NCBI GenBank assembly: GCA_017466685.1
Contig: JAFTTS010000103.1
Location: 1-60,062 of the forward strand
Direction of reading: 5' to 3'
Source: Clostridia bacterium
Lineage (GTDB): Bacteria > Bacillota > Clostridia > Oscillospirales > CAG-272
Length of the DNA stretch: 60,062 nt
Shown: positions 36,133 through 45,492 of the stretch, piece after piece
Position numbering within the stretch: the stretch's first letter is position 1
Layout: each line of letters begins with the position of its first letter
Program-made: the position numbers and the translations under genes
Notes under the pieces: generated by a model
What the model saw: only the letters and a program-made list of their open reading frames with translations
Told to the model about the DNA's origin: nothing
The model's database searches: none

Positions 36133-36822
36133 TTATACAATCACTGCGCCACCGTAATCGGTCAGTGTGCCGTTAAGACAAACGACGCCGTAACCGTTCT
36201 TTTTTATAAAGCCGATAATTTCACGTCCGTCCGGATGCAGGGATATATCACCGAAGAAATATACCGTTTTTCGCGCCTTATCAACAAACGATGCGCCACC
36301 GATGAAGCCGTATTTACAGTATTCAAGTGCGATATGTCCGCTTGAAATAATGAACACCTTTATTCCTTGTGCCGCTATGCTCGTTCCGATTCCGATATCT
36401 GCGGTTATCGCGGCATTATCGAGCGCGAGAGTTGAACAGCGTGCGTAACCCTGTCTCACCGAAATAAAGGTGTAGCCGCTTTTCTTTGCATGATCGGTAA
36501 CGGACGCCGAAATGCTTTTTTCTCTTGCGAAAAGCTTATCTCCGATCACAAGGGCGTTGAAGCTTGTGTCGGTTGGGTATTCACCATACGGAAAATCGTC
36601 TGTCTCTATGAAATGATGTGTTATTTCTTCGGGGAGGTTTTTTATATATTCGCGGTTTGCGATGTATGCTTTGCCGTCTGTGAAAATCAATGTGTCTGCG
36701 TGTGTGTTTACGATTTTATTAAGACGTTCATCGGAGGGAAGTGAGATCGGTGTGAAGCCGCAATTTTTGAGCTCCTCTGCATATTTTTGATACGCAGGAG
36801 CACCGAGAAGAATATATGGCAT
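36133..36822 (-). CDS. Conserved hypothetical, DUF6873-like (possible pentein fold)
   Basis: A 229-aa cytoplasmic protein of unknown function. Segments such as LFTDGKAY-type TLIFTDGKAYIANREYI, ARCSTLALDNAAITADIGIG and GFIGGASFVDKARKTVYFFG resemble a Clostridia family I know as DUF6873, thought to have a guanidino-group-modifying (pentein) fold; this identification is from memory. Start at 36822 (MPYILLGAP); a longer frame to 36948 runs through the L28 terminator and is unlikely. Lies 80 bases downstream of rpmB on the same strand, after a terminator. Confidence 0.65.
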   Translation of the reverse strand: MPYILLGAPAYQKYAEELKNCGFTPISLPSDERLNKIVNTHADTLIFTDGKAYIANREYIKNLPEEITHHFIETDDFPYGEYPTDTSFNALVIGDKLFAREKSISASVTDHAKKSGYTFISVRQGYARCSTLALDNAAITADIGIGTSIAAQGIKVFIISSGHIALEYCKYGFIGGASFVDKARKTVYFFGDISLHPDGREIIGFIKKNGYGVVCLNGTLTDYGGAVIV

Positions 36823-36857
36823 GATTTTCACCTTCTTTGGGAAAGATATCTGATAAC

Positions 36858-36886
36858 AGAAAAAGCCCGTGCACTGCACAGGCCTT
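36858..36886 (-). terminator. Terminator of rpmB
   Basis: Minus strand GGCCTGTGCA/GTGCACGGGC self-complementary hairpin followed by TTTTTC, 16 bases after the L28 stop codon. Confidence 0.8.
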
Positions 36887-36902
36887 CTCGATAATTTTAA
36901 AC

Positions 36903-37091
36903 TCAGACAGCTCTGGTTACCTTGCCGGAACGCAGGCAGCGAGAGCATACGTTAACGGTCTTGGGAGTGCCGTTTACGATAGCCTTAACACGTCTGATGT
37001 TAGGCTTCCAAGTTCTGTTGGTCTTACGATTGGAATGCGAAACTGCAAGACCGAACTGTACTGCTTTTCCGCAGATGCTGCACTTTGCCAT
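36903..37091 (-). CDS. rpmB: 50S ribosomal protein L28
   Basis: A 62-aa ribosomal protein with the zinc-type L28 form: CSICGK near the N-terminus and CSRCLRSGKV near the C-terminus give the four cysteines. NRTWKPNIRRV is the conserved core. Monocistronic with its own promoter and terminator. Confidence 0.97.
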   Translation of the reverse strand: MAKCSICGKAVQFGLAVSHSNRKTNRTWKPNIRRVKAIVNGTPKTVNVCSRCLRSGKVTRAV

Positions 37092-37166
37092 GATTATTAC
37101 CTCCGATTATTAAAGCCGCCATGTGGGTTTGAGCATGGCGATGCTGATTCATAACTAACAACGACT

Positions 37167-37195
37167 ATTATAACACATTTATTTTAAAATTGCAA
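37167..37195 (-). promoter_or_regulatory. Promoter of rpmB
   Basis: Minus strand TTGCAA, 17 bases, TATAAT. The rest of the 349-base gap to pgi (37092-37440) is AT-rich; TTGACA and TTGAAA boxes near 37340-37360 with AT-rich -10 candidates probably serve pgi on the plus strand. Confidence 0.65.
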
Positions 37196-37440
37196 TAGAC
37201 TTGACAAAAGTTTTTTAAAAAAATCCGGTTTTTTCAAGTTTTGTCGCTACAAGGCCGCCTTTTTCATTGCCTTTTGGTAAAACATCACAAAAAAATGTGG
37301 GCGCTGAAAAAATATTTTTTGGTACCGAACGTGAAAAATTTGACAATACCTCTTGAAATGATTTAATTTTTGTAGTAATATATTTAGTAGTGATAAAATA
37401 TACTTAATTTCACAGATTTCATTTTGAAAGGAGTCATAAC

Positions 37441-38781
37441 ATGACACTTAAGATTAACGATAAATATATAAAGGATTTTCTCGCCGCAGAGGATCTTGCG
37501 GGAATTGAACCTTCAGTAAAGTGTGCCATCGCACAGGTGAAAAACAAAAACGGTCTCGGTAACGATTTCCTTGGTTGGGCTGATCTTCCCGTTAATTATG
37601 ATAAGGAAGAATTTGCACGCATCAAGGTTGCGGCAGAGAAGATCAAGAAGTCCTGCGACATTCTCGTTGTAATCGGTATCGGTGGTTCTTACCTCGGTGC
37701 ACGTGCGGCAATTGAGTTTGTCAAGAGCCCGATGTACAATGAAAAGAAGAAGGACACTCCCTCTGTATACTTTGCAGGAAACAACATCTGCTCGTCTGCA
37801 CTTGCCGAGCTTATCGAGCTTTGTGAGGGTAAGGACGTTTGCGTTAACGTAATCTCGAAGTCCGGTACTACCACCGAGCCTGCGGTTGCTTTTCGCATTT
37901 TCCGTGAGCTGCTTGAAAAGAAGTACGGTGAGGACGGTGCAAAGGAGCGTATCTTCGTTACAACCGACAAGGCACGCGGTACTCTCAAGGCGTTCGCAAC
38001 CGAAAAGGGTTACGAGACCTTTGTTGTTCCGGATGATGTCGGCGGACGTTACTCTGTGCTTACAGCAGTCGGACTTCTTCCCATCGCGGCTGCAGGCTGT
38101 GACATTGATGCCATGATGGCAGGTGCTGCGGCTGCACGTGAGGCTTATTCGAATGATACGATCGAAAACAACGACGCGGCAAAGTATGCGGCTCTTCGTA
38201 ACATTATGTACAGAAAGGGCAAGACCACCGAGATCCTCGTTTCCTATGAGAACGCTATGCTCATGATGAACGAATGGTGGAAGCAGCTTTACGGCGAATC
38301 CGAGGGTAAGGACAACATGGGTATCTTCCCGGCATCGGTTATTTTCTCAACAGACCTGCACTCTCTCGGTCAGTACATCCAGGAGGGCAGACGCAACCTC
38401 TTTGAAACCGTTATCAACATTGAAAAGTCAAACGACACTGTTATCATCCCGAACGATCCCGCGAATATTGACGGTCTCAACTTCTTATCCGGTGAGGAGC
38501 TTCACAAGGTTAACAACGCGGCGATGAATGCAACCCTGCTTGCACACGTTGACGGCGGCGTTCCGAATATCGTTCTCGACATTGCGGACAGAAGCGAATA
38601 TTCCTTCGGCTGGCTGGTTTACTTCTTTGAGCTTGCCTGCGCGATCTCCGGATATACTCTCGGTGTCAATCCGTTCAATCAGCCCGGCGTTGAAGCTTAC
38701 AAGAAGAATATGTACGCACTTCTCGGCAAGCCCGGTTATGAAGCTGAAAAGGCAAAGCTTGAAGCAAGAATGTCGAAATAA
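37441..38781 (+). CDS. pgi: Glucose-6-phosphate isomerase
   Basis: A 446-aa glycolytic enzyme interconverting glucose-6-P and fructose-6-P. SIS-domain segments [18 protein letters not shown] and [17 protein letters not shown] bind the sugar phosphate; the family signature around [14 protein letters not shown] and the C-terminal [17 protein letters not shown] with its catalytic lysine are intact. Length typical for Firmicutes Pgi. GAAAGGAG ribosome site. Single-gene unit. Confidence 0.96.
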   Translation: MTLKINDKYIKDFLAAEDLAGIEPSVKCAIAQVKNKNGLGNDFLGWADLPVNYDKEEFARIKVAAEKIKKSCDILVVIGIGGSYLGARAAIEFVKSPMYNEKKKDTPSVYFAGNNICSSALAELIELCEGKDVCVNVISKSGTTTEPAVAFRIFRELLEKKYGEDGAKERIFVTTDKARGTLKAFATEKGYETFVVPDDVGGRYSVLTAVGLLPIAAAGCDIDAMMAGAAAAREAYSNDTIENNDAAKYAALRNIMYRKGKTTEILVSYENAMLMMNEWWKQLYGESEGKDNMGIFPASVIFSTDLHSLGQYIQEGRRNLFETVINIEKSNDTVIIPNDPANIDGLNFLSGEELHKVNNAAMNATLLAHVDGGVPNIVLDIADRSEYSFGWLVYFFELACAISGYTLGVNPFNQPGVEAYKKNMYALLGKPGYEAEKAKLEARMSK

Positions 38782-38880
38782 GTTTTGGCAATAAATTCGT
38801 CGCTTCCGACAAGTATTTATCATAGATTTGTACAAGTTGTAAAAACTTTGCGAAATCGTACATTTTGTTTATAAATCCTC

Positions 38881-38909
38881 TTGAAATTTTTGAGGTTTTA
38901 GTGTAAAAT
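38881..38909 (+). promoter_or_regulatory. Promoter of the P-loop protein gene
   Basis: TTGAAA, 17 bases, TAAAAT, about 58 bases before the start at 38967. Confidence 0.65.
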
Positions 38910-38966
38910 ATAAGTAGAAACAAACAACTTGGTATAATCACCATAAATTCAAGGAGGATTCACATT

Positions 38967-39374
38967 ATGTTAAAGTTAATTATCGGCGTTAAAGGTACAG
39001 GCAAAACAAAGACTCTCATCGAGATGGTCAACACCGCTTCTGCGCAGTCAAACGGTTCTGTTGTCTGCATTGAAAAGGGTACAAAGCTGACCTATGACAT
39101 TAAGCCGACCGCTCGCCTTATCGATACCGAACAGTACGGAATCTGCGATGGACAGTCGCTCTTCGGCTTCTTCGCTGGCATCATCGCAAGTAACCACGAT
39201 ATCACCGATATCTATATCGATTCCGCACTCAAAATCTGTAACAACGATCTCGAAAGCTTCGACAAGCTCTGCAATGAGGTTAACGCTCTTGTTGAAAAGT
39301 ACGGCATCCACTGCACGATGACTGCTTCGCTTGCTGCTGAGAGTGCTACAGATACACTCAAGAAGTATCTTTAA
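38967..39374 (+). CDS. Small P-loop protein of unknown function
   Basis: A 135-aa protein with an N-terminal Walker A, GVKGTGKTK (residues 7-15), and an acidic strand DIYIDSALKI that could be Walker B. It is too short for a complete known ATPase class and is probably a conserved Clostridia hypothetical protein. AAGGAGG ribosome site. Codon use is that of a well-expressed gene (like pgi upstream). Function not recognised. Confidence 0.75.
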   Translation: MLKLIIGVKGTGKTKTLIEMVNTASAQSNGSVVCIEKGTKLTYDIKPTARLIDTEQYGICDGQSLFGFFAGIIASNHDITDIYIDSALKICNNDLESFDKLCNEVNALVEKYGIHCTMTASLAAESATDTLKKYL

Positions 39375-39391
39375 TAAATACATCAAGTAAA

Positions 39392-39430
39392 AAATTGCCG
39401 CAAATCGATAATCGATGGTTTGCGGCATAA
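39392..39430. terminator. Hairpin after the P-loop gene
   Basis: Arms GCCGCAAATCGAT/ATCGATGGTTTGCGGC. The flanking T run is on the minus-strand side, so on the plus strand it is a hairpin without a good T tail. Confidence 0.45.
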
Positions 39431-39490
39431 TGTTGGTTATCATGCTTTTTTATGATGACTTAAAATCAAACATTTATTTGGAGAACAGTA

Positions 39491-40171
39491 ATGAACAGAT
39501 TTGCAAAATGCGCTGCGCTCGGACTTGCGCTTGTTCTTTCGTCAACAGCGATTTTCGGCTGTCAGTCGAAGGCAGAGGTTTCCGAGAAATTGGAATATGT
39601 AACCGGTATTTCGAATAAGGCTCTGAATATCAGTGAGGGTGAAATCCTCGTTAATGAAAAGGTTACGGTTGAAAAGGTCATTGAAGGCATTGCGCAGAAT
39701 AAGGACATTGAGACATATATCGTCTTCACAAACGGTCCCGAGGCTCCCGATTTTGAGCTCCAAAAAAACGAAACGCTCGCAGACACAGGGGAATATTCGG
39801 TTTACACCTTTGTTAAAAGCGGAGAGACAATGATTGAGCTTTTCGATGGTGTCGGAGATGTTGCCGTTGAAGCGCCCGATATCTATGAAGCATTACGCGT
39901 TGATTTCAGTGCGGATGAGATATCAAAGCTTGAAGTCACAAAGGCAGAGAAGCTTAACGATTGCTATAAAATGACAATGGTCTCGGAATATGCCGACAAA
40001 TATGACACGGAGACTGACGGTGTTACGTATGACTGTACATCGCTTGTCATCTGTTACTATATAGACTCGGTTGAACGCTTGACCAAGCGCACCTGTGAGA
40101 TCACATATACGTTAACTGTAAACGGTGAATCACAGACGGTGACCCGTTTCATTGAATCAAAAATTGCATAA
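39491..40171 (+). CDS. Putative lipoprotein (226 aa)
   Basis: N-terminal signal MNRFAKCAALGLALVLSS ends in a lipobox IFGC (Cys24), predicting a membrane-anchored exported lipoprotein. The mature part is acidic and beta-rich with no recognisable domain. GGAGAACAGT ribosome site; terminator follows. Function unknown. Confidence 0.75.
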   Translation: MNRFAKCAALGLALVLSSTAIFGCQSKAEVSEKLEYVTGISNKALNISEGEILVNEKVTVEKVIEGIAQNKDIETYIVFTNGPEAPDFELQKNETLADTGEYSVYTFVKSGETMIELFDGVGDVAVEAPDIYEALRVDFSADEISKLEVTKAEKLNDCYKMTMVSEYADKYDTETDGVTYDCTSLVICYYIDSVERLTKRTCEITYTLTVNGESQTVTRFIESKIA

Positions 40172-40180
40172 TAAAGATCG

Positions 40181-40216
40181 TCAGCTCACGAGACAATGTG
40201 GGCTGATGTTTTTTTC
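40181..40216 (+). terminator. Terminator of the 39491 lipoprotein gene
   Basis: Arms TCAGCTCAC/GTGGGCTGA followed by TGTTTTTTTC. Confidence 0.85.
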
Positions 40217-40287
40217 GACAATTATAGCTATTATGTAAAACAATTTGCACATTTGTATCGGAAATGTTCTTACTTTTATGTTGGGTA

Positions 40288-40316
40288 TTGACAAATGCAC
40301 AATAATGTGATATAAT
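40288..40316 (+). promoter_or_regulatory. Promoter of the 40427 gene
   Basis: TTGACA, 17 bases, TATAAT; about 110 bases upstream of the start codon, leaving a long GC-rich leader. Confidence 0.8.
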
Positions 40317-40327
40317 ATAATTTGTGG

Positions 40328-40420
40328 TGATTTGCGCGAGAGACCCGAGTGCGCGAATTTACCGTACGGTGCGGCAGCCCCGGATGCGTTTGCACTGTAT
40401 AATTACTGAAAGGTTTGACT
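40328..40420 (+). promoter_or_regulatory. Structured GC-rich 5' leader
   Basis: Between the promoter and the 107-aa gene the sequence becomes GC-rich. It can form TTTGCGC/GCGCGAA with loop GAGAGACCCGAGT, then the CCGTACGG palindrome, then GTGCGG...TTTGCAC. Not a riboswitch class I recognise; may be a regulatory leader or part of a small RNA. Confidence 0.4.
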
Positions 40421-40426
40421 TGGCGT

Positions 40427-40750
40427 ATGAAAACTAAAGTACCGCATAATGTTTTGACCATCTCGGAGATGACGAAAAGGCCCAATAAAATATGCGCTGA
40501 GACTATCGATGTTGATAATCTGACGCTGACGGATGATGTTATCAAAAAACTGCGAATGAGCAAAAGTATGTTCAATAAAACTACATATATCCAGATCCTC
40601 TGCGGTGGCGTTCGATATAATGTTGAGTGCGTTGACCGCATGAAAAACGGAAAATATCGCATAACTCTCATTTCTCACAATTTCCATGCAACTCTTTACG
40701 GATATAAGGATGAGCAGGTGAAACTCGCAAAGCTTTCGCCGATACCGTGA
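40427..40750 (+). CDS. Hypothetical protein (107 aa)
   Basis: Unrecognised small protein, basic and soluble: MKTKVPHNVLTISEMTKRPN at the start and ILCGGVRYNVECVDRMKNGK in the middle. The nearest ribosome site (AAAGG) is 12-14 bases upstream, weaker than its neighbours', so translation may depend on the structured leader. Single gene with clear promoter and terminator, which supports it being real. Confidence 0.6.
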   Translation: MKTKVPHNVLTISEMTKRPNKICAETIDVDNLTLTDDVIKKLRMSKSMFNKTTYIQILCGGVRYNVECVDRMKNGKYRITLISHNFHATLYGYKDEQVKLAKLSPIP

Positions 40751-40783
40751 TTTTAGCGTACGGCAAGGATTAAAAAATATGTA

Positions 40784-40813
40784 AGGAACAGGCTTTTCGG
40801 TCTGTTCTTTTTA
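40784..40813 (+). terminator. Terminator of the 40427 gene
   Basis: Arms GAACAG/CTGTTC followed by TTTTTAT. Confidence 0.8.
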
Positions 40814-40997
40814 TAATGCGGAGAATTGACTTTTTGCAGATTATGTGATATACTGTATCAGTAACGTTCTGCGTTACAGTAATAAAAAGAAATTCCCACT
40901 CCATGTATAAATTCAACCGCAGTAGTTAACAATACTACCAAATCGACAGTAATTTAACTGATTATAGTCGAAAAAATTGAAAGGTTGGTAACAATAC

Positions 40998-41771
40998 ATG
41001 GAGAAAAAAGCAAAGAAAATTTCAATCAATACGGTGATTTATCTTCTGCTTGCGGCGATGTTCATTGCGGTTATCGCAATTTCGATCTTCACGACCGCAT
41101 CAAAGCGCAGAGGTGAAAATCCCGACACAAATGACAGCGTTTCAGGCTCGCTCGGAGCAGATGACACAACCGTCCGCCGCGACATGGAAACAACACGTCC
41201 TGACCGCACACCGTCAAATTCCGACACCGCAGATTCCGTAACACCCGGTGAAACGACCGGCACAAAAGACAAAAACACCCCTGCATCAAATGACACAGAG
41301 GCAGATGTTGCAGCCGGAAGTGAGCTGCGATATTTTGTTGCACCGGTGGTCGGAAGTGTTTCAAAGGCCTTCGAGGTTGACATCCCCGTATATTCGCTGA
41401 CGATGAACGATTACCGTGCACATACCGGTGTCGATATTGCCGCAGAACTTGGAAGCGAGGTTGTTACGGCATCAAACGGTATTGTCTGCAAGATATGGAA
41501 CGATCCGCTGATGGGACGCTGTATTATGGTTGATCACGGAGACAATATATATACCACGTATATGAACCTTTCCGTTGAATCGGGTTCTGATCTGGAGGTC
41601 GGAGGGAAGGTTTCAATGGGACAGGCGATTGGTACGGTCGGCGAGAGTGCACTGATTGAAATTGCGGAAGAGCCGCATCTTCATCTTGAAATGAAGGTTG
41701 ACGGTAACTATGTAAATCCGCTTGAATATATGGGTGTCAGTGCCGAACAGGATATGGCTTACGAGGATTGA
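40998..41771 (+). CDS. M23 (LytM) family peptidase, SpoIIQ-like
   Basis: A 257-aa membrane-anchored protein: a single N-terminal transmembrane helix (residues 12-32), a Thr/Asp/Ser-rich linker (35-105), and a C-terminal LytM domain. The zinc ligands are present (HTGVD at about 142-146 and HLHLEM near 225), so the peptidase is likely active. Size, topology and domain fit SpoIIQ of Clostridia, the forespore partner of SpoIIIAH, and SpoVAF at 48.8 kb shows the organism sporulates. A general cell-wall endopeptidase is the alternative. Confidence 0.75.
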   Translation: MEKKAKKISINTVIYLLLAAMFIAVIAISIFTTASKRRGENPDTNDSVSGSLGADDTTVRRDMETTRPDRTPSNSDTADSVTPGETTGTKDKNTPASNDTEADVAAGSELRYFVAPVVGSVSKAFEVDIPVYSLTMNDYRAHTGVDIAAELGSEVVTASNGIVCKIWNDPLMGRCIMVDHGDNIYTTYMNLSVESGSDLEVGGKVSMGQAIGTVGESALIEIAEEPHLHLEMKVDGNYVNPLEYMGVSAEQDMAYED

Positions 41772-41784
41772 CGTAAGGGATACA

Positions 41785-41822
41785 AAAAGAGCTGTTTTGC
41801 CGAAAAAGCGGACAGCTCTTTG
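41785..41822 (+). terminator. Terminator of the M23 peptidase gene
   Basis: Arms AAGAGCTGT/ACAGCTCTT with a loop containing GCCGAAAAAGC; a T-rich stretch follows. Confidence 0.65.
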
Positions 41823-41855
41823 GATTTTTGCGGTAAATAATAGTTTAGCAGCTAT

Positions 41856-41990
41856 AAAGCCTCCCTCTTTGGGAGAGGTGGCACGCCGCAGGGCGTGACG
41901 GAGAGGGCTCACACTGCAAAAGAAATCTTTTCGATAGTTACCCTCTCAGTCAGCTTACGCTGACAGCTCTCCCAGAGGGAGAGCCTTTGG
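41856..41990. repeat. Palindromic intergenic repeat (CCTCCCTC/GAGGGAGAG type)
   Basis: About 135 bases starting AAAGCCTCCCTCTTTGGGAG and ending CTCCCAGAGGGAGAGCCTTT, with internal hairpins GGCACG/CGTGAC and CAGCTTACGCTGA. This is a repeat type I associate with intergenic regions of gut Clostridia. The first 55 bases share the CTCTGGGAGAGGTGGC and GGAGAGGG blocks with 46753-46800. It lies between convergent genes and fills most of the 260-base gap. Confidence 0.7.
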
Positions 41991-42031
41991 TATTATAAAC
42001 TGTAATTTACATTTAATTTCTACATATTAAA

Positions 42032-42895
42032 TCACTCACATTTCAGCGTGAGTGCCACAATTTCGGGATTATTGTTGATACGGAAGGGGAAGCTTGCGTT
42101 TCCGAGTCCGCGGCTGATTACAAGATTTGTATTGCCGACTGTGTGGATCCCCTCAGTATATTCGGGAAACAAGCCTTGTCCCGGTGCGTAAAGCCCTCCG
42201 ATGAAGGGGAGTCTGAACTGTCCGCCGTGTGCGTGACCGGAGAAAACAAGGTCATAGCTTTTGTTCGCGTATAGCTCTATCATATCGGGACGGTGCGCCA
42301 AAAGAATCGTATATTCTTCGCCCACGGGCGGCAACTTTTCAAGCTCGGCTTCGATAACGTCACGTGCCTTTTGATTTGCTTCTTTACCTGTTATAACTCT
42401 TGCATCGTCAATTCCGACGAGCGTTATATATTCATCAGACTTGTACAAGCGTACACTTTCTCCGCGCAGTACCGTCACTCCGACACTTTGCAGCTTGGCG
42501 GCAATGGAATCAAAATCATCGTTGTCAATTTCGTGATTTCCCGAGACAAAATACGTCGGTGCAATAACGGCGGCGGACTTCGCAAAATCGATTCCCACAG
42601 CTTCGTCATCATACCTGGTGTCTATAAGATCTCCCGTTATAACTATGATATCGGGCGCGATACCCTCAAGCATATCAAGGAGCTTTTGATTGTTTTTTCC
42701 GAACTTTGCACAGTGCAGATCGGAGATGTGTGCTATGCGATATCCGTCAAAGCTTTTCGGGAGTTTATCCGATGAAATGCTCAGCTCGGTTACGCCGACA
42801 TTGCCGTTGCCGTGTATCACATAAACCGCGAATGTTATCAGAAGTGCCGCGGCTGTGATCAAAAGCGGCTTTGGTATTCTTTTTAACAGCTTCAT
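42032..42895 (-). CDS. Metallophosphoesterase, YkuE/YaeI-like
   Basis: A 287-aa membrane-anchored calcineurin-like phosphoesterase with an N-terminal transmembrane segment (about residues 10-27). Di-metal motifs are complete: HISDLHCAKFG, VITGDLID, SGNHE, LAHRP and SGHAHGGQ. Family members include UDP-diacylglucosamine pyrophosphatase-like and Tat-exported enzymes; substrate unknown. Divergent from yitT with only 36 bases between. Confidence 0.88.
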   Translation of the reverse strand: MKLLKRIPKPLLITAAALLITFAVYVIHGNGNVGVTELSISSDKLPKSFDGYRIAHISDLHCAKFGKNNQKLLDMLEGIAPDIIVITGDLIDTRYDDEAVGIDFAKSAAVIAPTYFVSGNHEIDNDDFDSIAAKLQSVGVTVLRGESVRLYKSDEYITLVGIDDARVITGKEANQKARDVIEAELEKLPPVGEEYTILLAHRPDMIELYANKSYDLVFSGHAHGGQFRLPFIGGLYAPGQGLFPEYTEGIHTVGNTNLVISRGLGNASFPFRINNNPEIVALTLKCE

Positions 42896-42931
42896 TTTTC
42901 ACCTCATATTTATAATTTAAAGGAGGACTAT

Positions 42932-43816
42932 ATGTCAAATAAAAACGGGAAAATAAAATCAGTGCTTTATGAGACGGGAATCGTTATACTTGGTTCCGTG
43001 CTTTTTTCGCTTGCACTCAATATGTTTATTCTGCCGGCAAACATCGTGCTTGGCGGTATGACGGGTATAGCGACCGTTATCAATATGTTTTTCGGGACGC
43101 CGGTCGGTGTTATGATAATCCTTCTCAATATACCGCTCATTATCGCTAACACATATTTTTTCGGTACGGGTTTCCTGCGACGTACTGTCATAGGCGTTGC
43201 CGCGACCTCCGTTGCGACTGATATTTTTGTGTTTTTCCCGATAACGACGACAGATCCGCTTATCTGTGCGATTTTAGGCGGTGCCGTTATGGGTGCAGGT
43301 GTCGGTTTCATGATGACTCGCGGATATACAACGGGCGGCACCGATCTTATAGCTTGTCTTGTGAAATTAAAGCTGAAGCGTGCGTCGATGGGCAGCATTA
43401 TAACCGTTGCCGATATAGCGATAATTCTGGGTGCTTCGTTTTTCACAAAGGACTTAAGCGGCATATTCTATTCGCTGATATGTACCTGGGCGGCAGGAAA
43501 GGCACTTGACTTTGTGATTTCCGGTTCACGCCGTGCAGGTCAGGCTTTTATAATAACCGATAAGCCCGATGGAATCGTAAAGCTGATTTTCGAACGTCTT
43601 GACCGTGGTGCGACTGTACTTGAGGCGACGGGCGCTTATACGGGTGAGACGAAGAAGGTCGTTATGTGTGTCGTTCCGAAAAAGGAGCTGTTCTTCTTAA
43701 AACAGATAATCGGAGAATGTGATCCTCAGGCGTTTGTTATCATTGCCGATGCGGCTGAGGTGAGCGGTGAGGGATTTCACACTCATGCTGTCGGAGAGTC
43801 GAAGGGGAGCTCGTAA
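42932..43816 (+). CDS. YitT family membrane protein
   Basis: A 294-aa integral membrane protein with five to six transmembrane helices (DUF161) and a soluble C-terminal DUF2179 domain (GATVLEATGAYTGETKKVVMCV). NMFILPANIVLGGMTGIATV is the typical N-terminal signature. Transport role suspected but uncharacterised. AAAGGAGG ribosome site. Confidence 0.9.
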   Translation: MSNKNGKIKSVLYETGIVILGSVLFSLALNMFILPANIVLGGMTGIATVINMFFGTPVGVMIILLNIPLIIANTYFFGTGFLRRTVIGVAATSVATDIFVFFPITTTDPLICAILGGAVMGAGVGFMMTRGYTTGGTDLIACLVKLKLKRASMGSIITVADIAIILGASFFTKDLSGIFYSLICTWAAGKALDFVISGSRRAGQAFIITDKPDGIVKLIFERLDRGATVLEATGAYTGETKKVVMCVVPKKELFFLKQIIGECDPQAFVIIADAAEVSGEGFHTHAVGESKGSS

Positions 43817-43895
43817 CACGTTTTAATTATACCTCTCTTTTTTCATGATGTCAAGCGAGGAATGTCGACAAAGATTAAAATTAACAAAATCGACC

Positions 43896-43924
43896 TTGTG
43901 TTATTTTTGCGTATACAGTATAAT
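43896..43924 (+). promoter_or_regulatory. Promoter of the acyltransferase/DUF6320 unit
   Basis: TTGTGT, 17 bases, TATAAT, followed 40 bases later by a short open frame with a good ribosome site. Confidence 0.65.
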
Positions 43925-43964
43925 AATAGATAAGTCATAATATCTTGCAGAAAGGATGATACAA

Positions 43965-44039
43965 ATGAAGGTCATCCCGAAAAATTACAGTTATTCAAGC
44001 CGCAGTAAAGGCTGCGTAATTTTGTGCTATGTCATATAA
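43965..44039 (+). CDS. 24-codon leader-type frame overlapping the acyltransferase start
   Basis: MKVIPKNYSYSSRSKGCVIL and four more residues, with AAAGGATG well placed before the ATG. Its stop lies 11 bases inside the next gene's start, in another frame. The acyltransferase ATG at 44029 has no good site of its own, so translation is probably coupled. Real protein product uncertain. Confidence 0.45.
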   Translation: MKVIPKNYSYSSRSKGCVILCYVI

Positions 44040-45492
44040 AAATAATCGGTCACCTCACAGCGGTATCGATGAAACATATTGGAACGGACTTGACAATACT
44101 GCCAAGCTCTTCCCGTCAATAACCACGACACGCTCACCGAATGTGTTCCGTCTCTGCGCGGTGCTTTTCGATGAGGTTGACCCGGCGGCACTGCAGACGG
44201 CTCTTGAAAAGGCTCTCGCGATAATGCCTGCCTTCGCTCTGAAGCTGAACCGCGGTCTGTTCTGGTATTATTTTGACGTTAATAATGAACGTCCGATCGT
44301 TACGATGGAGCATACCTATCCTTGTGCACCGATCTACCGTGCCGGAGAGAGAGGCTTTTTGTTCCGCGTCACATATTATCATAAACGGATAAATCTTGAA
44401 ATGTATCACGCACTGGCGGACGGTATGGGTGCTGTCAGCTTTATGCGTGTTCTCGTTTACTGTTATTTTAATGTGATAAGCGGCAGTGAAGTTCCCGAGG
44501 AGGATATACGCCGTGAATCAGACGAGGCGGCAAGGGATTTCGGTGAGGACAGCTTTGTTATAAACAGTGAGGAGTGTTCGTCGGAATCGGGCACAAAAGC
44601 CGTTCGTGAGCCCGAAGCGTACCGTCTTGGCGGATTTCAGTATGACGGGACTCGTCTTGGTGTTACAAGCGCGTATATACCGACGTCGGCTCTTTTGGAA
44701 CTTGCGAGAGAGCAGGGTGCAACACTCAGCGAATATGTAACCGCACTTCTTATTTTTTCTGTTTTCAACACGTCATACAGGCGTTCTTTAGGAAAGCGTC
44801 CGATAACGATAAGCCTTCCCGTAAACCTGCGCGGAATGTTTGCATCGAACACACTGCGTAACTTTTTCGGGCATATGAATGTTGGCGTTCTGCCCGAGCG
44901 TGGTGCATCGTTTGAGGATATATTAGCTGCCGTGAAGGAACGCTTTTCAAAGTGTCTGACACGTGAATATTTTGAACGTCAGATCGCCTCACACGTTAAG
45001 ATCGAGCGTATACCGGGCGTGAAATTCGTTCCGATATGGCTTAAAAATCTGATAATGAGAGGCTTTTACAAGTCTTCGGAAAAGCGTCACACGCTGACTT
45101 TCTCAAACCTTGGAAAAATCACGCTTCCTCCGGTGATCGCAGACCGTGTCGAGCGTTTCGAAGCTTATATCGGCGGCTCGGAAACTCACGTTAAAAAAAC
45201 ATCGCTCTGTTCATATGGCGACAGTCTCACGCTTTCGTTTTCATCAACCGTTGACGACAATTCGCTGGAGCAGTTTTTGCTTTCGTATCTTTCGCGCAAG
45301 GGCGTTCCGATAACCGTTTCGTCAAATGAAACAGCTCCACCGCCAAAAAAGGTGAAGCCGAAGCTCTCAAAGGAAGAAAAGCTTCGGGCAAAGACGGATA
45401 AAAAGACGGAAAAGGCTGATAAAAAGGCGACAAAAAAGGCGAACAAGGCTGAGAAGAAAGCAATTAAAAAAGCCAAAAAGGAGAAAAAATGA
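44029..45492 (+). CDS. Condensation-like/alcohol acetyltransferase family protein
   Basis: A 487-aa CoA-dependent acyltransferase-fold protein. The active-site motif HALADGMGA (HxxxD type, about residues 126-134) and a second-half segment SLPVNLRGMFASNTLRNFFG fit the alcohol acetyltransferase/condensation superfamily. The last 65 residues are an extreme lysine-rich tail, perhaps for membrane or nucleic-acid contact. The downstream DUF6320 gene overlaps its stop by 4 bases. Acyl donor and acceptor unknown; a lipid or glycolipid product is plausible given the membrane partner. Confidence 0.75.
   Translation: MSYKNNRSPHSGIDETYWNGLDNTAKLFPSITTTRSPNVFRLCAVLFDEVDPAALQTALEKALAIMPAFALKLNRGLFWYYFDVNNERPIVTMEHTYPCAPIYRAGERGFLFRVTYYHKRINLEMYHALADGMGAVSFMRVLVYCYFNVISGSEVPEEDIRRESDEAARDFGEDSFVINSEECSSESGTKAVREPEAYRLGGFQYDGTRLGVTSAYIPTSALLELAREQGATLSEYVTALLIFSVFNTSYRRSLGKRPITISLPVNLRGMFASNTLRNFFGHMNVGVLPERGASFEDILAAVKERFSKCLTREYFERQIASHVKIERIPGVKFVPIWLKNLIMRGFYKSSEKRHTLTFSNLGKITLPPVIADRVERFEAYIGGSETHVKKTSLCSYGDSLTLSFSSTVDDNSLEQFLLSYLSRKGVPITVSSNETAPPPKKVKPKLSKEEKLRAKTDKKTEKADKKATKKANKAEKKAIKKAKKEKK

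Noticed and set aside
37247..37447. 66-codon minus-strand frame upstream of pgi
   Set aside because: Covers the pgi ribosome site and promoter region, has low-complexity composition and no start signal.
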